Source of the DNA: Alphaproteobacteria bacterium
Lineage (GTDB): Bacteria > Pseudomonadota > Alphaproteobacteria > Micavibrionales > Micavibrionaceae
NCBI GenBank assembly: GCA_021775915.1
Contig: JAJFGW010000008.1
Location: forward strand, 1 to 55,139
Reading direction: 5' to 3'
DNA: 55,139 nt
This document shows, piece by piece, positions 25,764 to 33,816 of this stretch (its first letter is position 1; every line of letters starts with the position of its first letter). Below the pieces are notes generated by a model that had not been told where the DNA came from, made no database searches, and saw only the letters and a list, made by a program, of their open reading frames with translations. Both the position numbers and the translations under genes were made by a program.

Positions 25764-26266
25764 AAAGAGGGCGCTACCCTAAAAGTCAGTGGTTTATCAT
25801 TTTTGTCGAATTTAAACCGCGCATCGGGATAGGCTTCTTGAATAACATGTCTGATGTTCTCTGTATTTTCCGTTAGCTTCATATCTATAAAAGCTCCGTC
25901 TTTATCAAGTTTAATAGACATATAAAGTCCGTCCCGATAGTGAGTTGTATCCAGAACGTCAGAGATGTCCGTTTTAAATAATGTTCTAACCAAAGATTGT
26001 TTCTCAGGTTCGGTTTCTGTTATATGAAGGGTTATTGGCTCATCTCTAAAATAACTCTGCAACGCTTCCTGCAACCCCTCGGTTTTTTCAGAAATCTCGA
26101 TCGAAATTTTACAATCTGCTTTAGAGTCCTCAATAGGGCAGGAAGTCATGCACAGAACTTCAGGAAAGCGCTCTAGAATAACGGGTTTTTGTTTTTCTAT
26201 GATTCCGCTCAAGCGTGTTAGTTCGTCTGATTTTCTGAATATTTCTGTAAGTTCCTGTTCATTCAT
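25760..26266 (-). CDS. Hypothetical cytosolic protein
   Basis: A 168-residue acidic protein with no signal peptide or membrane segment. An N-terminal helix (ELTEIFRKSDELTRLSGIIE) precedes an alpha/beta region with several charged strands. I recognise no family. The C-terminal block (RHVIQEAYPDARFKFDK) could be a small alpha/beta fold. It shares its strand with the next upstream gene at 26327-26770 (60 bases apart) and overlaps the convergent queuosine-salvage gene by 4 bases. Confidence 0.65.
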   Translation of the reverse strand: MNEQELTEIFRKSDELTRLSGIIEKQKPVILERFPEVLCMTSCPIEDSKADCKISIEISEKTEGLQEALQSYFRDEPITLHITETEPEKQSLVRTLFKTDISDVLDTTHYRDGLYMSIKLDKDGAFIDMKLTENTENIRHVIQEAYPDARFKFDKNDKPLTFRVAPSF

Positions 26267-26326
26267 TTTAATATTTCTCTGTAAATGTTTATATCATCGC
26301 TACGCCGCCGTTTTATTAGATCGTTG

Positions 26327-26770
26327 CTAGTTTTTTGGTTTAAAAAAACCAGAGGATGGAGCCGAACCATTTCCGCTTCCCATTTTACCGATCATGTCTT
26401 CTATGGTCTTGAGTTGTTCTTCAACACTGTCCCTTAGGGCATTTGTGTTTTTATGTTTTACGCTTTCGTCAGCGTTTCTTTGAAAAACAACACTCATAGG
26501 CTCAAACTTTAATTTGTCTGCTACTCCTTTCTGGACAGCATTACGCGCATCACTGGCTTTAACTCTTTTGAAATTGAAAGAACCAGCTTGAACGGGGCTT
26601 ATGTAAGTTCGGCCTGAAAGAACTTCATTATTCTCAAAATTGGCAATGGTTCTATGAATTTGGGAGTCTGTTGCCGTATTTTTCAATTTAAAAGCAACAA
26701 AGTCATCTGCCCCTTTTCCGTAGGCGTAGGCAACATAATTAAATTCTTGGTTTTTATTATTCTGCGTCAT
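26327..26770 (-). CDS. Hypothetical protein
   Basis: 147 residues, unrecognised. It opens with a polar segment and an aromatic strand (FNYVAYAYGKGADDFVAFKL), has a basic middle (FNFKRVKASDARNAVQKGV), and ends in a helical, then Gly/Ser-rich tail (GKMGSGNGSAPSSGFF). No signal peptide. It lies between fabG (74 bases upstream) and the 168-residue hypothetical on the same strand, so it may be read through from the fabG transcript. Confidence 0.62.
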   Translation of the reverse strand: MTQNNKNQEFNYVAYAYGKGADDFVAFKLKNTATDSQIHRTIANFENNEVLSGRTYISPVQAGSFNFKRVKASDARNAVQKGVADKLKFEPMSVVFQRNADESVKHKNTNALRDSVEEQLKTIEDMIGKMGSGNGSAPSSGFFKPKN

Positions 26771-26844
26771 TTTAAGGCATCTTCCGTTCTATTAATTATA
26801 AAGACAAGTTTTTTAACATAACACCACAAAGACTGTCAAGAATC

Positions 26845-27582
26845 TTAAATCATCGCCATGCCACCATTGATATGCAGCGTTTGCCCTGTCATATAGGCGG
26901 CTTCGGCGCTAGCCAGATAAAGCGCGGCGGCGGCGATGTCTGTGGATGCCCCCATCCTGCCCATCGGGATCGTGGCGTTAATGCCGTCTTTTTGCGCGTC
27001 CGTAAGTGCTTCTGTCATGGCCGTGGCGATAAAGCCCGGCGCGATACAATTCACGGTGATACCCCGGCTTGCGAGTTCTGCGCCCATTGCTTTTGACCAC
27101 CCCGCCATCCCGGCTTTGGAGGCGCAGTAATTGGCCTGTCCCGGATTGCCGGTTGTTCCGACGACGGAAGATATATTGACGATTCGTCCCCAGCGGTTTT
27201 TCATCATGCCGCGTTGTACGGCTTTAGCGAGATGAAACGGCGCGGTCAGGTTCACGTCCAGAACCTCCTGCCATTCTTCGTCTTTCATACGCATGGATAA
27301 ATTATCGCGGGTCAGGCCGGCGTTATTGACCAGAATATCAATCCGCTCCATGGCTTCGGCCGCCGCTTTTGCCAGTGCGCTTGCCCCTTCAACAGAGGAC
27401 AGGTCAGCAGGCAGAACGTGAACGTTGTTGCCAAGTTCTCCGGCCAGCGCGTTTAATTTTTCTTCATTGCGCCCGGATATGCCCACCGTTGCTCCTGCCG
27501 CATGTAATGCTTTAGCAATAGATTCGCCAATGCCGCCGGTCGCGCCTGTTACTAAGGCTGTTTTTCCTGTTAAATCGAACAT
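26845..27582 (-). CDS. fabG: 3-oxoacyl-ACP reductase
   Basis: 245-residue short-chain dehydrogenase of FabG type. NADPH loop VTGATGGIGES (11-21), NNAG at 86-89, catalytic Ser139, Tyr152 and Lys156 (NYCASKAG), and the C-terminal TGQTLHINGGMAMI typical of FabG. It reduces beta-ketoacyl-ACP. In relatives fabG sits directly upstream of acpP; here two hypotheticals and the divergent queuosine-salvage gene intervene. Confidence 0.97.
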   Translation of the reverse strand: MFDLTGKTALVTGATGGIGESIAKALHAAGATVGISGRNEEKLNALAGELGNNVHVLPADLSSVEGASALAKAAAEAMERIDILVNNAGLTRDNLSMRMKDEEWQEVLDVNLTAPFHLAKAVQRGMMKNRWGRIVNISSVVGTTGNPGQANYCASKAGMAGWSKAMGAELASRGITVNCIAPGFIATAMTEALTDAQKDGINATIPMGRMGASTDIAAAALYLASAEAAYMTGQTLHINGGMAMI

Positions 27583-27720
27583 ATATCAAACTCCTGAGTT
27601 TTTAATTGCAGCGCAGGCTACGATTACTGGAAAAAAAAAGCAATACAGCACCGTTTTTTATAGACATAATTTATGTGCCGGGTCTATATGGGGTCTTGAT
27701 AAAAAATGAGGATATTGAAA

Positions 27721-28101
27721 ATGAGCAATCTGGAAGATTGGGAACCATTTCTCCCGCAAGATAAACTGACTAAAACAGAGCGGCGTATTGTAGAGCGGAC
27801 AGGGACGCTGATTGCACAAAAAATTATGCCGGACGATATTTCGGTTTTGATTGATGCCGCTTCCGGCAGGGTTCCCAGAAATACAGAAGAAAGTCAGTTA
27901 GTTAATTACATACAGGGTGTCTTTGATATGGCTGCGGCAAAGACTGTAACATTTCCAAAGGGGAAGAATTTGCTTGTCGGATTATCCATGGAATTTGCGC
28001 TTTCGGCGCTAAAATCAAAAGCGATTAAATCTAAAGCAGATAGCTTTAACTATACCGGCCCGCGCCTGAGGCAGCCGGGGCAAGATTGGTGCCGGGTTTA
28101 G
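27721..28101 (+). CDS. Small hypothetical protein
   Basis: 126 residues from the ATG at 27721, which has GAGG nine bases upstream; an ATG at 27706 is less well supported. It is helical and mildly basic, opens MSNLEDWEPFLPQDKLTKTE, has IMPDDISVLIDAASGR in the middle and ends RLRQPGQDWCRV. No signal peptide. Not recognised. It ends 2 bases before the convergent transporter gene. Confidence 0.62.
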   Translation: MSNLEDWEPFLPQDKLTKTERRIVERTGTLIAQKIMPDDISVLIDAASGRVPRNTEESQLVNYIQGVFDMAAAKTVTFPKGKNLLVGLSMEFALSALKSKAIKSKADSFNYTGPRLRQPGQDWCRV

Positions 28102-28103
28102 TT

Positions 28104-28829
28104 TTAAATTCCTAGATTCTTTGGTTCGTCTTTTTTTCTGTGGCCGAAATCCGGCGGTTTTTGTCCCTTTACAAAATAGCTCATATACAGAAAAGGCGTG
28201 TCGAAAAGAGCGATCATGCTTTTCAGGACATAGCCCGTAATAACGATATTGATTAGAATAGGCAAAGGCACCAGCCCGGCAAAGGCCAGCGGGAAAAAGA
28301 TCATACTATCTATAAATTGCGATGTCAGCGTGCTGCCGCAATTCCGAAGCCAGAGCAGCCGGTCTCTGCCAGTTTTCTCCATGAGCCAATGAAAAAACCA
28401 GATATCAAAACTCTGGGCAATGGCATAAGCAATAAAGGACGCTATTGAAATGCGGAGCACAGCACCAAACAGCGTATCCATGGCACCGGAAACTGCCGTC
28501 GTTTGTTCAATGGCTTCAAATTGCAGCACCATTTGTCCAAAAATAACAAATCCGAACAAACACAAAAATCCGATCCATATGGATCGGTAGCCTTCTTTTT
28601 TACCGTGATGCTCGGTTAAAATATCCGTTGCGATAAAGATGGAGGCATAAAAAACATTAGCCAGAGAGGTTTCAAAACCAAAAATCGAAATAATTTTTGG
28701 GCCAAATGTGCTGACCAGTATTAAATTCATAACGATTGTGGCTACGAGCCATTCTTTACCCATTCGCCATGCAAACAGAACGAGAAAAAGATCTGCAAAC
28801 ATCGTTATAAAAAACCATGATTCGTTCAT
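28104..28829 (-). CDS. yhhQ: Queuosine precursor transporter (YhhQ/VUT family)
   Basis: 241 residues with about six membrane helices. Family hallmarks are NVFYASIFIATDILTEHHGKK, with the conserved polar T-D-I-x-x-E, the GAVLRISIASFIAYAIAQSF segment and the R-N-x-x-S-T-x-x-x-Q-x-x-D motif in LRNCGSTLTSQFIDSMIFF. The family imports the queuosine precursors queuine or preQ0/preQ1. The start overlaps the fabD stop by 4 bases (ATGA). Queuine is the likely substrate because a queuosine-salvage hydrolase is encoded nearby (inference). Confidence 0.93.
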   Translation of the reverse strand: MNESWFFITMFADLFLVLFAWRMGKEWLVATIVMNLILVSTFGPKIISIFGFETSLANVFYASIFIATDILTEHHGKKEGYRSIWIGFLCLFGFVIFGQMVLQFEAIEQTTAVSGAMDTLFGAVLRISIASFIAYAIAQSFDIWFFHWLMEKTGRDRLLWLRNCGSTLTSQFIDSMIFFPLAFAGLVPLPILINIVITGYVLKSMIALFDTPFLYMSYFVKGQKPPDFGHRKKDEPKNLGI

Positions 28830-29770
28830 GATAATTTCCCAATCAGTTCTTCAATCTGCTCAGGCGTTCCGACTGAACCAGACGCTATGTCTTTATCAAT
28901 TCGGCGCACAAGACCGGAGAGCACCTTGCCCGCGCCGAGCTCAATCATTTCAGTAACGCCTTGATCCTTTATCCATAGCACCGATTCGCGCCAGCGTACT
29001 ACGCCGGTGATTTGATCGACTAATAACGACCGTATTTCACTCGGCTCGTTTACTGCCTGCGCCGTAACGTTGGAAACAACCGGGACAATGGGTGCCCTTA
29101 TGTTGGTGTCAGCCAAAACGCCCGCCATTTTTTCTGCAGCCGGAGCCATTAATGTGCAATGAAACGGCGCGCTGACAGGAAGGGTTATCGCTCTTTTTGC
29201 GCCGCGTTCTGTGGCGAGCGCTACGGCTTTTTCAATTGCAGCTTTATGCCCGGAAATGACAACTTGCCCGGATGAGTTATCATTTGCTGCCTGACAAACT
29301 TCTTCACCAGCGGCCTGCGCGGCGATGGATTTTACGTCTTCAAAATCAAGGCCTAAAATCGCCGCCATGGCACCAATACCGACGGGAACCGCCTCTTGCA
29401 TCGCTTGCCCGCGTAATTTTAAAATCCGCGCCGTATCGGCCAGTTCTAGAGCGCCTGCTGCCGTGAGGGCTGAATATTCCCCCAGCGAATGGCCGGCGAC
29501 ATAGGCGCAGGCCTTGTTAAACTCTACTCCGCCTTGCTGCGTGAGAACATTAACCACAGCCATGGACATGGCCATCAAAGCCGGCTGGGTGTTTTCTGTC
29601 AGATTAAGGTCTTCGTCCGGGCCTTCAAACATAATCTTGGTCAGGTTTTGTGACAGGGCATCATCGACTTCCTGAAAGGTTTCTTTTGCGACGGGGAATG
29701 CCTCAGCTAAGTCTTTGCCCATACTTATGAATTGTGAGCCTTGCCCTGGGAATATAAATGCGCGTGTCAT
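28826..29770 (-). CDS. fabD: Malonyl-CoA:ACP transacylase
   Basis: 314 residues. GQGSQ oxyanion loop near 10-13, catalytic Ser95 in AGHSLGEYS, His204 in VSAPFHCTLM. It loads malonate onto ACP for fatty-acid synthesis in the cytosol. It is the first gene of a transcript that continues into the queuosine-precursor transporter (4-base overlap). In many relatives fabG follows directly, so the transporter is an insertion at this point. Confidence 0.97.
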   Translation of the reverse strand: MTRAFIFPGQGSQFISMGKDLAEAFPVAKETFQEVDDALSQNLTKIMFEGPDEDLNLTENTQPALMAMSMAVVNVLTQQGGVEFNKACAYVAGHSLGEYSALTAAGALELADTARILKLRGQAMQEAVPVGIGAMAAILGLDFEDVKSIAAQAAGEEVCQAANDNSSGQVVISGHKAAIEKAVALATERGAKRAITLPVSAPFHCTLMAPAAEKMAGVLADTNIRAPIVPVVSNVTAQAVNEPSEIRSLLVDQITGVVRWRESVLWIKDQGVTEMIELGAGKVLSGLVRRIDKDIASGSVGTPEQIEELIGKLS

Positions 29771-29863
29771 GATTTTACCTTGTTCCGTTCATAATTAACG
29801 CCTGATTGATCACTTATGCTCTTCCTCATGTCAAGGCCAGTGTAAAAGATTGCAACTCTCTTT

Positions 29864-29892
29864 TTGTGATTCCATAAGTTTTATGCTAGTAT
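29864..29892 (+). promoter_or_regulatory. Candidate promoter for the gene at 29994
   Basis: TTGTGA (29864-29869) and TAGTAT (29887-29892) with a 17-base spacer, pointing right. This leaves a leader of about 95 bases. Confidence 0.4.
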
Positions 29893-29936
29893 GAGCCCAT
29901 CTTAAAAATTGCTGGCTGGCTTTTTGGTTTGCAGAT

Positions 29937-29958
29937 CGTATGGGTTTTAAGCCATACG
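29937..29958 (+). promoter_or_regulatory. Leader hairpin before the gene at 29994
   Basis: CGTATGG and CCATACG form a 7-bp perfect stem with an 8-base loop (GTTTTAAG), 36 bases before the start codon. It is not followed by a clean T run, so a leader element is more likely than a terminator. Function unknown. Confidence 0.35.
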
Positions 29959-29993
29959 GGATTAAAAAATAATAGAATCTGGGAGAATATTTT

Positions 29994-30299
29994 ATGGATT
30001 GTTCGATTGTTAACCACAAAATACAACTATTACTGCAAGATACGGAAACTTCTTTTAATATGCTGATTGATACTGATGGCCGTTCGGATATGGATTATGT
30101 CGATTATACGGTGAATGCGCGCATTAATTGCTTTCGCAGTGCTTTACAAAATCCGGACTTACGCCGTGTGGAATTGGCTTCTATGCTTCGCCGCGCCCTA
30201 AAAAAGCAGAAATCAATAAAATCACAAAAGACATATTGGTCTGCTTTTATGACGAGCTATGTTCGTAAAAATGCCAACAGCAATGAAATTTTTGAATAA
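29994..30299 (+). CDS. Small hypothetical protein
   Basis: 101 residues. GGGAGAA lies eight bases before the ATG. The protein looks all-helical: MDCSIVNHKIQLLLQDTET, then an acidic patch (DGRSDMDYVDY), then a basic C-terminal half (MLRRALKKQKSIKSQKTYW). No membrane segment. I recognise no family. It sits upstream of the rpsF operon, 132 bases away. Confidence 0.6.
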   Translation: MDCSIVNHKIQLLLQDTETSFNMLIDTDGRSDMDYVDYTVNARINCFRSALQNPDLRRVELASMLRRALKKQKSIKSQKTYWSAFMTSYVRKNANSNEIFE

Positions 30300-30353
30300 T
30301 TTTCTTGCTTTAGGGCATAAAACCCGTATAAATACCCACATTTCGTAAACCTC

Positions 30354-30377
30354 GCTGGCACTAAAGAGGGTGTCAGC
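30354..30377 (+). promoter_or_regulatory. Hairpin in the rpsF leader (candidate S6:S18 autoregulation site)
   Basis: GCTGGCAC and GTGTCAGC form an 8-bp stem with one G-T pair and an 8-base loop (TAAAGAGG), then TTTGTTTT. It is 54 bases before rpsF. Bacterial rpsF operons are often controlled by S6:S18 binding a leader hairpin; whether this hairpin is that element or an attenuator cannot be told by eye. Confidence 0.4.
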
Positions 30378-30431
30378 TTTGTTTTAGCCTATTTTATAAG
30401 GTGTAAAACATAAACCGAGAGGAAGTATAAG

Positions 30432-30827
30432 ATGCCTTACTATGAAACCGTGTTTATCGCACGGCAGGAGTTGTCGGATGCTCAAGTTAAAGAGTTAACC
30501 GAAGCTTACAGCAAAATCATTACCGATGGCGGTGGTAAAATTCACAAGACCGAAAACTGGGGTCTGCGTAGTCTTGCCTATCGCATCAGAAAAAACCGTA
30601 AAGGTCACTATGTTCTGATTGAATCGGATACCCCTGCAGATGCTCTGCTTGAAATGGAACGCCTCATGCGCTTGTCTGATGACGTGCTGCGCTATATGAG
30701 CCTTCGCGAAGAAAGTCTTTCGGATGGCCCGTCCTCTATTCTTGATAAAGGCGGTTATGACGATAAAGACAAAAGAAGTTTTAGAGACAGAGATAACAGA
30801 GACGATAAAAAGAAGGAGGCCGCGTAA
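30432..30827 (+). CDS. rpsF: 30S ribosomal protein bS6
   Basis: 131 residues, starting [15 protein letters not shown] and containing [20 protein letters not shown], both diagnostic of bS6. The C-terminal 30 residues are a highly charged Asp/Arg/Lys tail. It binds bS18 on the small-subunit platform. A ribosome site (GAGAGGAAGTA) precedes the ATG, and the stop overlaps the rpsR start (TAATG). Confidence 0.98.
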   Translation: MPYYETVFIARQELSDAQVKELTEAYSKIITDGGGKIHKTENWGLRSLAYRIRKNRKGHYVLIESDTPADALLEMERLMRLSDDVLRYMSLREESLSDGPSSILDKGGYDDKDKRSFRDRDNRDDKKKEAA

Positions 30828-31096
30828 TGAGTGCTGCAGATACCCCCACAGTTAGACGTCCGTTTTTCAGACGTAAAAAAACATGTCCGTTTACGGGGCC
30901 AAATGCTCCGGACATTGATTGGAAAGATGTAAAAATGCTAGGGCGCTATGTTTCAGAGCGCGGCAAAATTACACCTAGTCGAATTACGGCCGCTTCTGCT
31001 GGAAAACAGCGGGAATTGTCAAAGGCTATTAAACGGGCTCGTTACATGGCTCTGTTGCCTTATGTTCGTCAAGAATTTGACGGCTCCTCGCGTTAA
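30827..31096 (+). CDS. rpsR: 30S ribosomal protein bS18
   Basis: 89 residues. [12 protein letters not shown] is the basic N-terminus, followed by the diagnostic [19 protein letters not shown], then [19 protein letters not shown] and [11 protein letters not shown]. It forms a heterodimer with bS6 in the 30S platform. The start overlaps the rpsF stop. rplI follows after 39 bases. Confidence 0.98.
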   Translation: MSAADTPTVRRPFFRRKKTCPFTGPNAPDIDWKDVKMLGRYVSERGKITPSRITAASAGKQRELSKAIKRARYMALLPYVRQEFDGSSR

Positions 31097-31135
31097 AAGC
31101 GGGACCATGAAGACAAGAAAGAAGGATTAATAGAA

Positions 31136-31936
31136 ATGTCTATGCAAGTTATTTTGTTGGAACGCGTTGATAGCCTCGGAGATCTTGGCGATGTTGTAAA
31201 CGTCAAGCCGGGTTATGCGCGTAATTATCTGATTCCTCAGAGCAAGGCTCTGCGGGCGACAGATGATAATGCTGCTTACTTTAAGGCTCAGAAGAAAGAA
31301 ATCGAAAAACAGAACGAAATTAAACGTAGCGACTCTGAAAAAGAGGCGAAGAAACTGGAAGGTTTGATTGTCTCTGTTATTCGTCACGCTTCTGAATCTG
31401 GCCAGCTCTATGGAAGTGTTACAGCTCGTGATATTGCTGAAGCTGTTGCGGAGAAGAGCGGATTGAAAATTGCTCGTTCTATGGTAACGCTGCACGATGC
31501 TTTCAAAACCATTGGTTTGTTCCCTGTTACTGTGGCTTTGCACCCGGAAGTGAAAATTGATGTGATGGTTAACATTGCGCGCTCCGCGGATGAAGCTAAA
31601 ATTCAGGAAAAATCTGGTAAAGCCCTGATTGCTGATGAAGAGGGAAGCTCTGAAGTTGTGAAAGCGGAAGCAGATGCCAAGCTGGAAGAAGTTTCAGAAA
31701 AAGCCAAGGAAAAAATGCTGGAAGAAGGCGCTTTGGAAGCTGAGCAGCAAAAAGCAGAAGAAGATGCTGTGAAATCTGCTGAAGACGAAGCCAAGTCAGC
31801 CAAGAAGTCGGCTGAAAAAGAAGCTAAAAAAGCGGCGGCGGCTGAAGCTGAAGAAGAAGCTCTTGAGGCGGCTAACGATGTTGCGCCTGCTGAAGAAGCG
31901 GTGGCTGAAGAGTCTGAAGAGAAAAAAGAAGACTGA
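31136..31936 (+). CDS. rplI: 50S ribosomal protein bL9 with long acidic/lysine-rich extension
   Basis: The N-domain (MQVILLERVDSLGDLGDVV, PGYARNYLIPQ) and the C-domain up to about residue 150 are standard bL9. The protein continues to 266 residues. The extra tail of about 110 residues is almost entirely Glu, Lys, Ala and Asp (AEADAKLEEVSEKAKEKMLE and similar), predicted helical and disordered. Usual bL9 is about 150-200 residues. Starts at 31136 or 31142 are both possible; MQVILLE is the typical opening. A terminator follows 26 bases after the stop. Confidence 0.97.
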   Translation: MSMQVILLERVDSLGDLGDVVNVKPGYARNYLIPQSKALRATDDNAAYFKAQKKEIEKQNEIKRSDSEKEAKKLEGLIVSVIRHASESGQLYGSVTARDIAEAVAEKSGLKIARSMVTLHDAFKTIGLFPVTVALHPEVKIDVMVNIARSADEAKIQEKSGKALIADEEGSSEVVKAEADAKLEEVSEKAKEKMLEEGALEAEQQKAEEDAVKSAEDEAKSAKKSAEKEAKKAAAAEAEEEALEAANDVAPAEEAVAEESEEKKED

Positions 31937-31961
31937 TTTTTCTGTCATATCAAGAATTAAG

Positions 31962-31987
31962 AACGGCCCTTTGGGGGCCGTTTTTTT
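31962..31987 (+). terminator. Rho-independent terminator of the rpsF-rpsR-rplI operon
   Basis: AACGGCCC and GGGCCGTT form a perfect 8-bp stem with a TTTGG loop, directly followed by a T run. The stem is GC-rich, and the site lies 26 bases after the rplI stop. It may also serve the convergent alr gene. Confidence 0.9.
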
Positions 31988-31994
31988 ATGTTCT

Positions 31995-33101
31995 TTAAAT
32001 ATAGTCACGGTGATAGCGGCGGCCTAAATCGGTAAGAATTTCATAGCCGATCGTTCCGGCGATTTTTGCCAATGTGTCAGCATCCTGATACGGGCCGAGA
32101 ACTTCTATAATGTCTCCGGTTTGCGGCGGTGTATTTAGGGCGCCAATATCGATGGTAACCAAATCCATGGAAACGCGGCCAATAATAGGGCAGGCGGTGT
32201 CCTTGTAATAAAGATGACCCTTGCCACTGAGGCTGCGTAAAAAACCATCGGCATAACCAAGCGCGACCGTTGCGACCGCCGTATCTTTTTCAAAATGGTG
32301 AATTGCGCCGTACCCGACGGTTTCCCCTTTTTTAACATTGCGAATTTGTAATATACGGGTTTCCAGCTTTACCACAGGCCGCATCGGATTATCTTGTTCC
32401 GGGGTCGGGTTCAAACCGTAAAGTGCCATGCCGGGGCGCAGAAGGTCGAAATGATAATCAGATGAGCGGAATGTTCCGGCTGAATTGCACAGTGATTTTT
32501 TAATGGTCGGGAAGGCCGCGGTTGCTGTTTTAAAACGCTCATATTGTTCTTGTGTCATGGGACTGCCCACATCATCGGCGCAGGCAAAATGGCTCATGAA
32601 ATATTCAAGTTTCAAGCCTTTGAGCCTGTCCTGATCATTCAGCAGGCTTTGCGTTTCATCTTGCCCCAATCCGAGCCGGTTCATGCCGGTATCAAAATGA
32701 ATAATGGCCGGGAGTGGAATATCGTGGTTTTGGGTTTGTTCCTGCCAGGCTTTAATATCGGCAAGGGAATTTAAAACCGGAATAATATTGTCATGAATAT
32801 AATAATCTTCTGCGCCGTGATAGAGGCCGCCAAACATTGCTATGGGTTTTTGGGTAAGCTTGCGTAAATGCAGGGCCTCGTCCAGCGTTGCAACAAAGTA
32901 GAAAGCGCAATCCTGATTTTCCAGCGTGGCCAGAACCTTGTCCACGCCAAGCCCGTAACCATCGGCTTTAATAACCCCGGCCACGGCACAACCAGGCTTA
33001 GCTTGATCCTTGAACAAATTATAATTGGCCGCAAGAGCGCCCAGATCAATACTCAGCCACGCGCTGGATTTATTACGGCTATGGAGATCATTTGACAACA
33101 T
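31995..33101 (-). CDS. alr: Alanine racemase
   Basis: 368 residues, PLP-dependent fold III. PLP lysine Lys45 in AGVIKADGYGLG, VGYGAIHHFEKDTAVATVAL with the second catalytic Tyr region, and ALGYADGFLR and GRVSMDLVTIDI near the C-terminus. It makes D-alanine for peptidoglycan in the cytosol. In many relatives alr lies close to dnaB; here a thioredoxin-like gene separates them. It converges on the rplI operon across a shared terminator. Confidence 0.97.
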   Translation of the reverse strand: MLSNDLHSRNKSSAWLSIDLGALAANYNLFKDQAKPGCAVAGVIKADGYGLGVDKVLATLENQDCAFYFVATLDEALHLRKLTQKPIAMFGGLYHGAEDYYIHDNIIPVLNSLADIKAWQEQTQNHDIPLPAIIHFDTGMNRLGLGQDETQSLLNDQDRLKGLKLEYFMSHFACADDVGSPMTQEQYERFKTATAAFPTIKKSLCNSAGTFRSSDYHFDLLRPGMALYGLNPTPEQDNPMRPVVKLETRILQIRNVKKGETVGYGAIHHFEKDTAVATVALGYADGFLRSLSGKGHLYYKDTACPIIGRVSMDLVTIDIGALNTPPQTGDIIEVLGPYQDADTLAKIAGTIGYEILTDLGRRYHRDYI

Positions 33102-33119
33102 AGCCTGTATTTAAGCAGA

Positions 33120-33743
33120 TTATGCGCCCGGCGCAAGCTTGGGGCCTGTTTTTTGCTGCTGCTCCCATGATTGTATCGCCGCGATAGTTTCATTTATAAA
33201 GTCCTCGATATATTCACTAGGGGGGGCGCCAGAGAATCCACGAACTTTATACCCATCTTTCCAGATTTGAACCTCAGGGAAGCCGCCTGTGGTTGTCATG
33301 TTACCAAAAACATTTCCATAAACAGAAGGCCTTTTGCCTGTTTTGGGGTCACGGGGTACGTCTTCCTGAATAACAATTGTCAGGCGGTCAACAGGTGCTT
33401 TTTCTGCCGTCAGATTAGAAATGGCTTGATCCATCTCGGGTTTTAAAGCGGCACAATGAGGACACCATCCAGCGACGAGCTCAACGACAACATATTTTCC
33501 CTTTAGTTTTTCACTGTTCAGGATGTTTATGATTGTTTCCGGATCATCGGGATATTGTGCCAGCGTTGATGAATCCAGAACTTGCGGAAGACTGGAATAT
33601 TGTTCCGAAGTTGATGAATCTAAAATTTGTGAAGCGCCGGATTTTGAACCAATAGTTTGATCCTTTGTATCCGCCGAAGCGCTGCCGGAAACCAAACCGA
33701 ATGTAAGCAATAATGTGCCAAGTGCTAAATTAAGACGTCCCAT
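33120..33743 (-). CDS. Exported thioredoxin-like protein
   Basis: 207 residues. Signal peptide about 1-24 (ending SGSASA), then an unusual duplicated segment QILDSSTSEQY / QVLDSSTLAQY (about 39-65). The thioredoxin fold follows, with the redox motif Cys94-Pro-His-Cys97 in VAGWCPHCAALKPEM and a cis-Pro-like TGGFPEVQIW. CPHC is the DsbA-type sequence, so it probably exchanges disulfides in the periplasm (inference). It sits between alr (18 bases downstream) and dnaB on the same strand. Confidence 0.85.
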   Translation of the reverse strand: MGRLNLALGTLLLTFGLVSGSASADTKDQTIGSKSGASQILDSSTSEQYSSLPQVLDSSTLAQYPDDPETIINILNSEKLKGKYVVVELVAGWCPHCAALKPEMDQAISNLTAEKAPVDRLTIVIQEDVPRDPKTGKRPSVYGNVFGNMTTTGGFPEVQIWKDGYKVRGFSGAPPSEYIEDFINETIAAIQSWEQQQKTGPKLAPGA

Positions 33744-33816
33744 CGTTAAACCCCATTTTTAAAATTATGAAAAGAAGTGGGGATTATAACCATAACCGGG
33801 AGAATGTCAAATGAGG

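Noticed and set aside
28830-29993. A preQ1 riboswitch for the queuosine-precursor transporter
   Set aside because: The transporter is translationally coupled to fabD and I saw no preQ1-type hairpin and aptamer tail upstream of fabD.
33750-33782. CCCCA/TGGGG hairpin between dnaB and the thioredoxin gene
   Set aside because: Only 5 bp with a 22-base loop and no T run on the minus strand; too weak to call a terminator.
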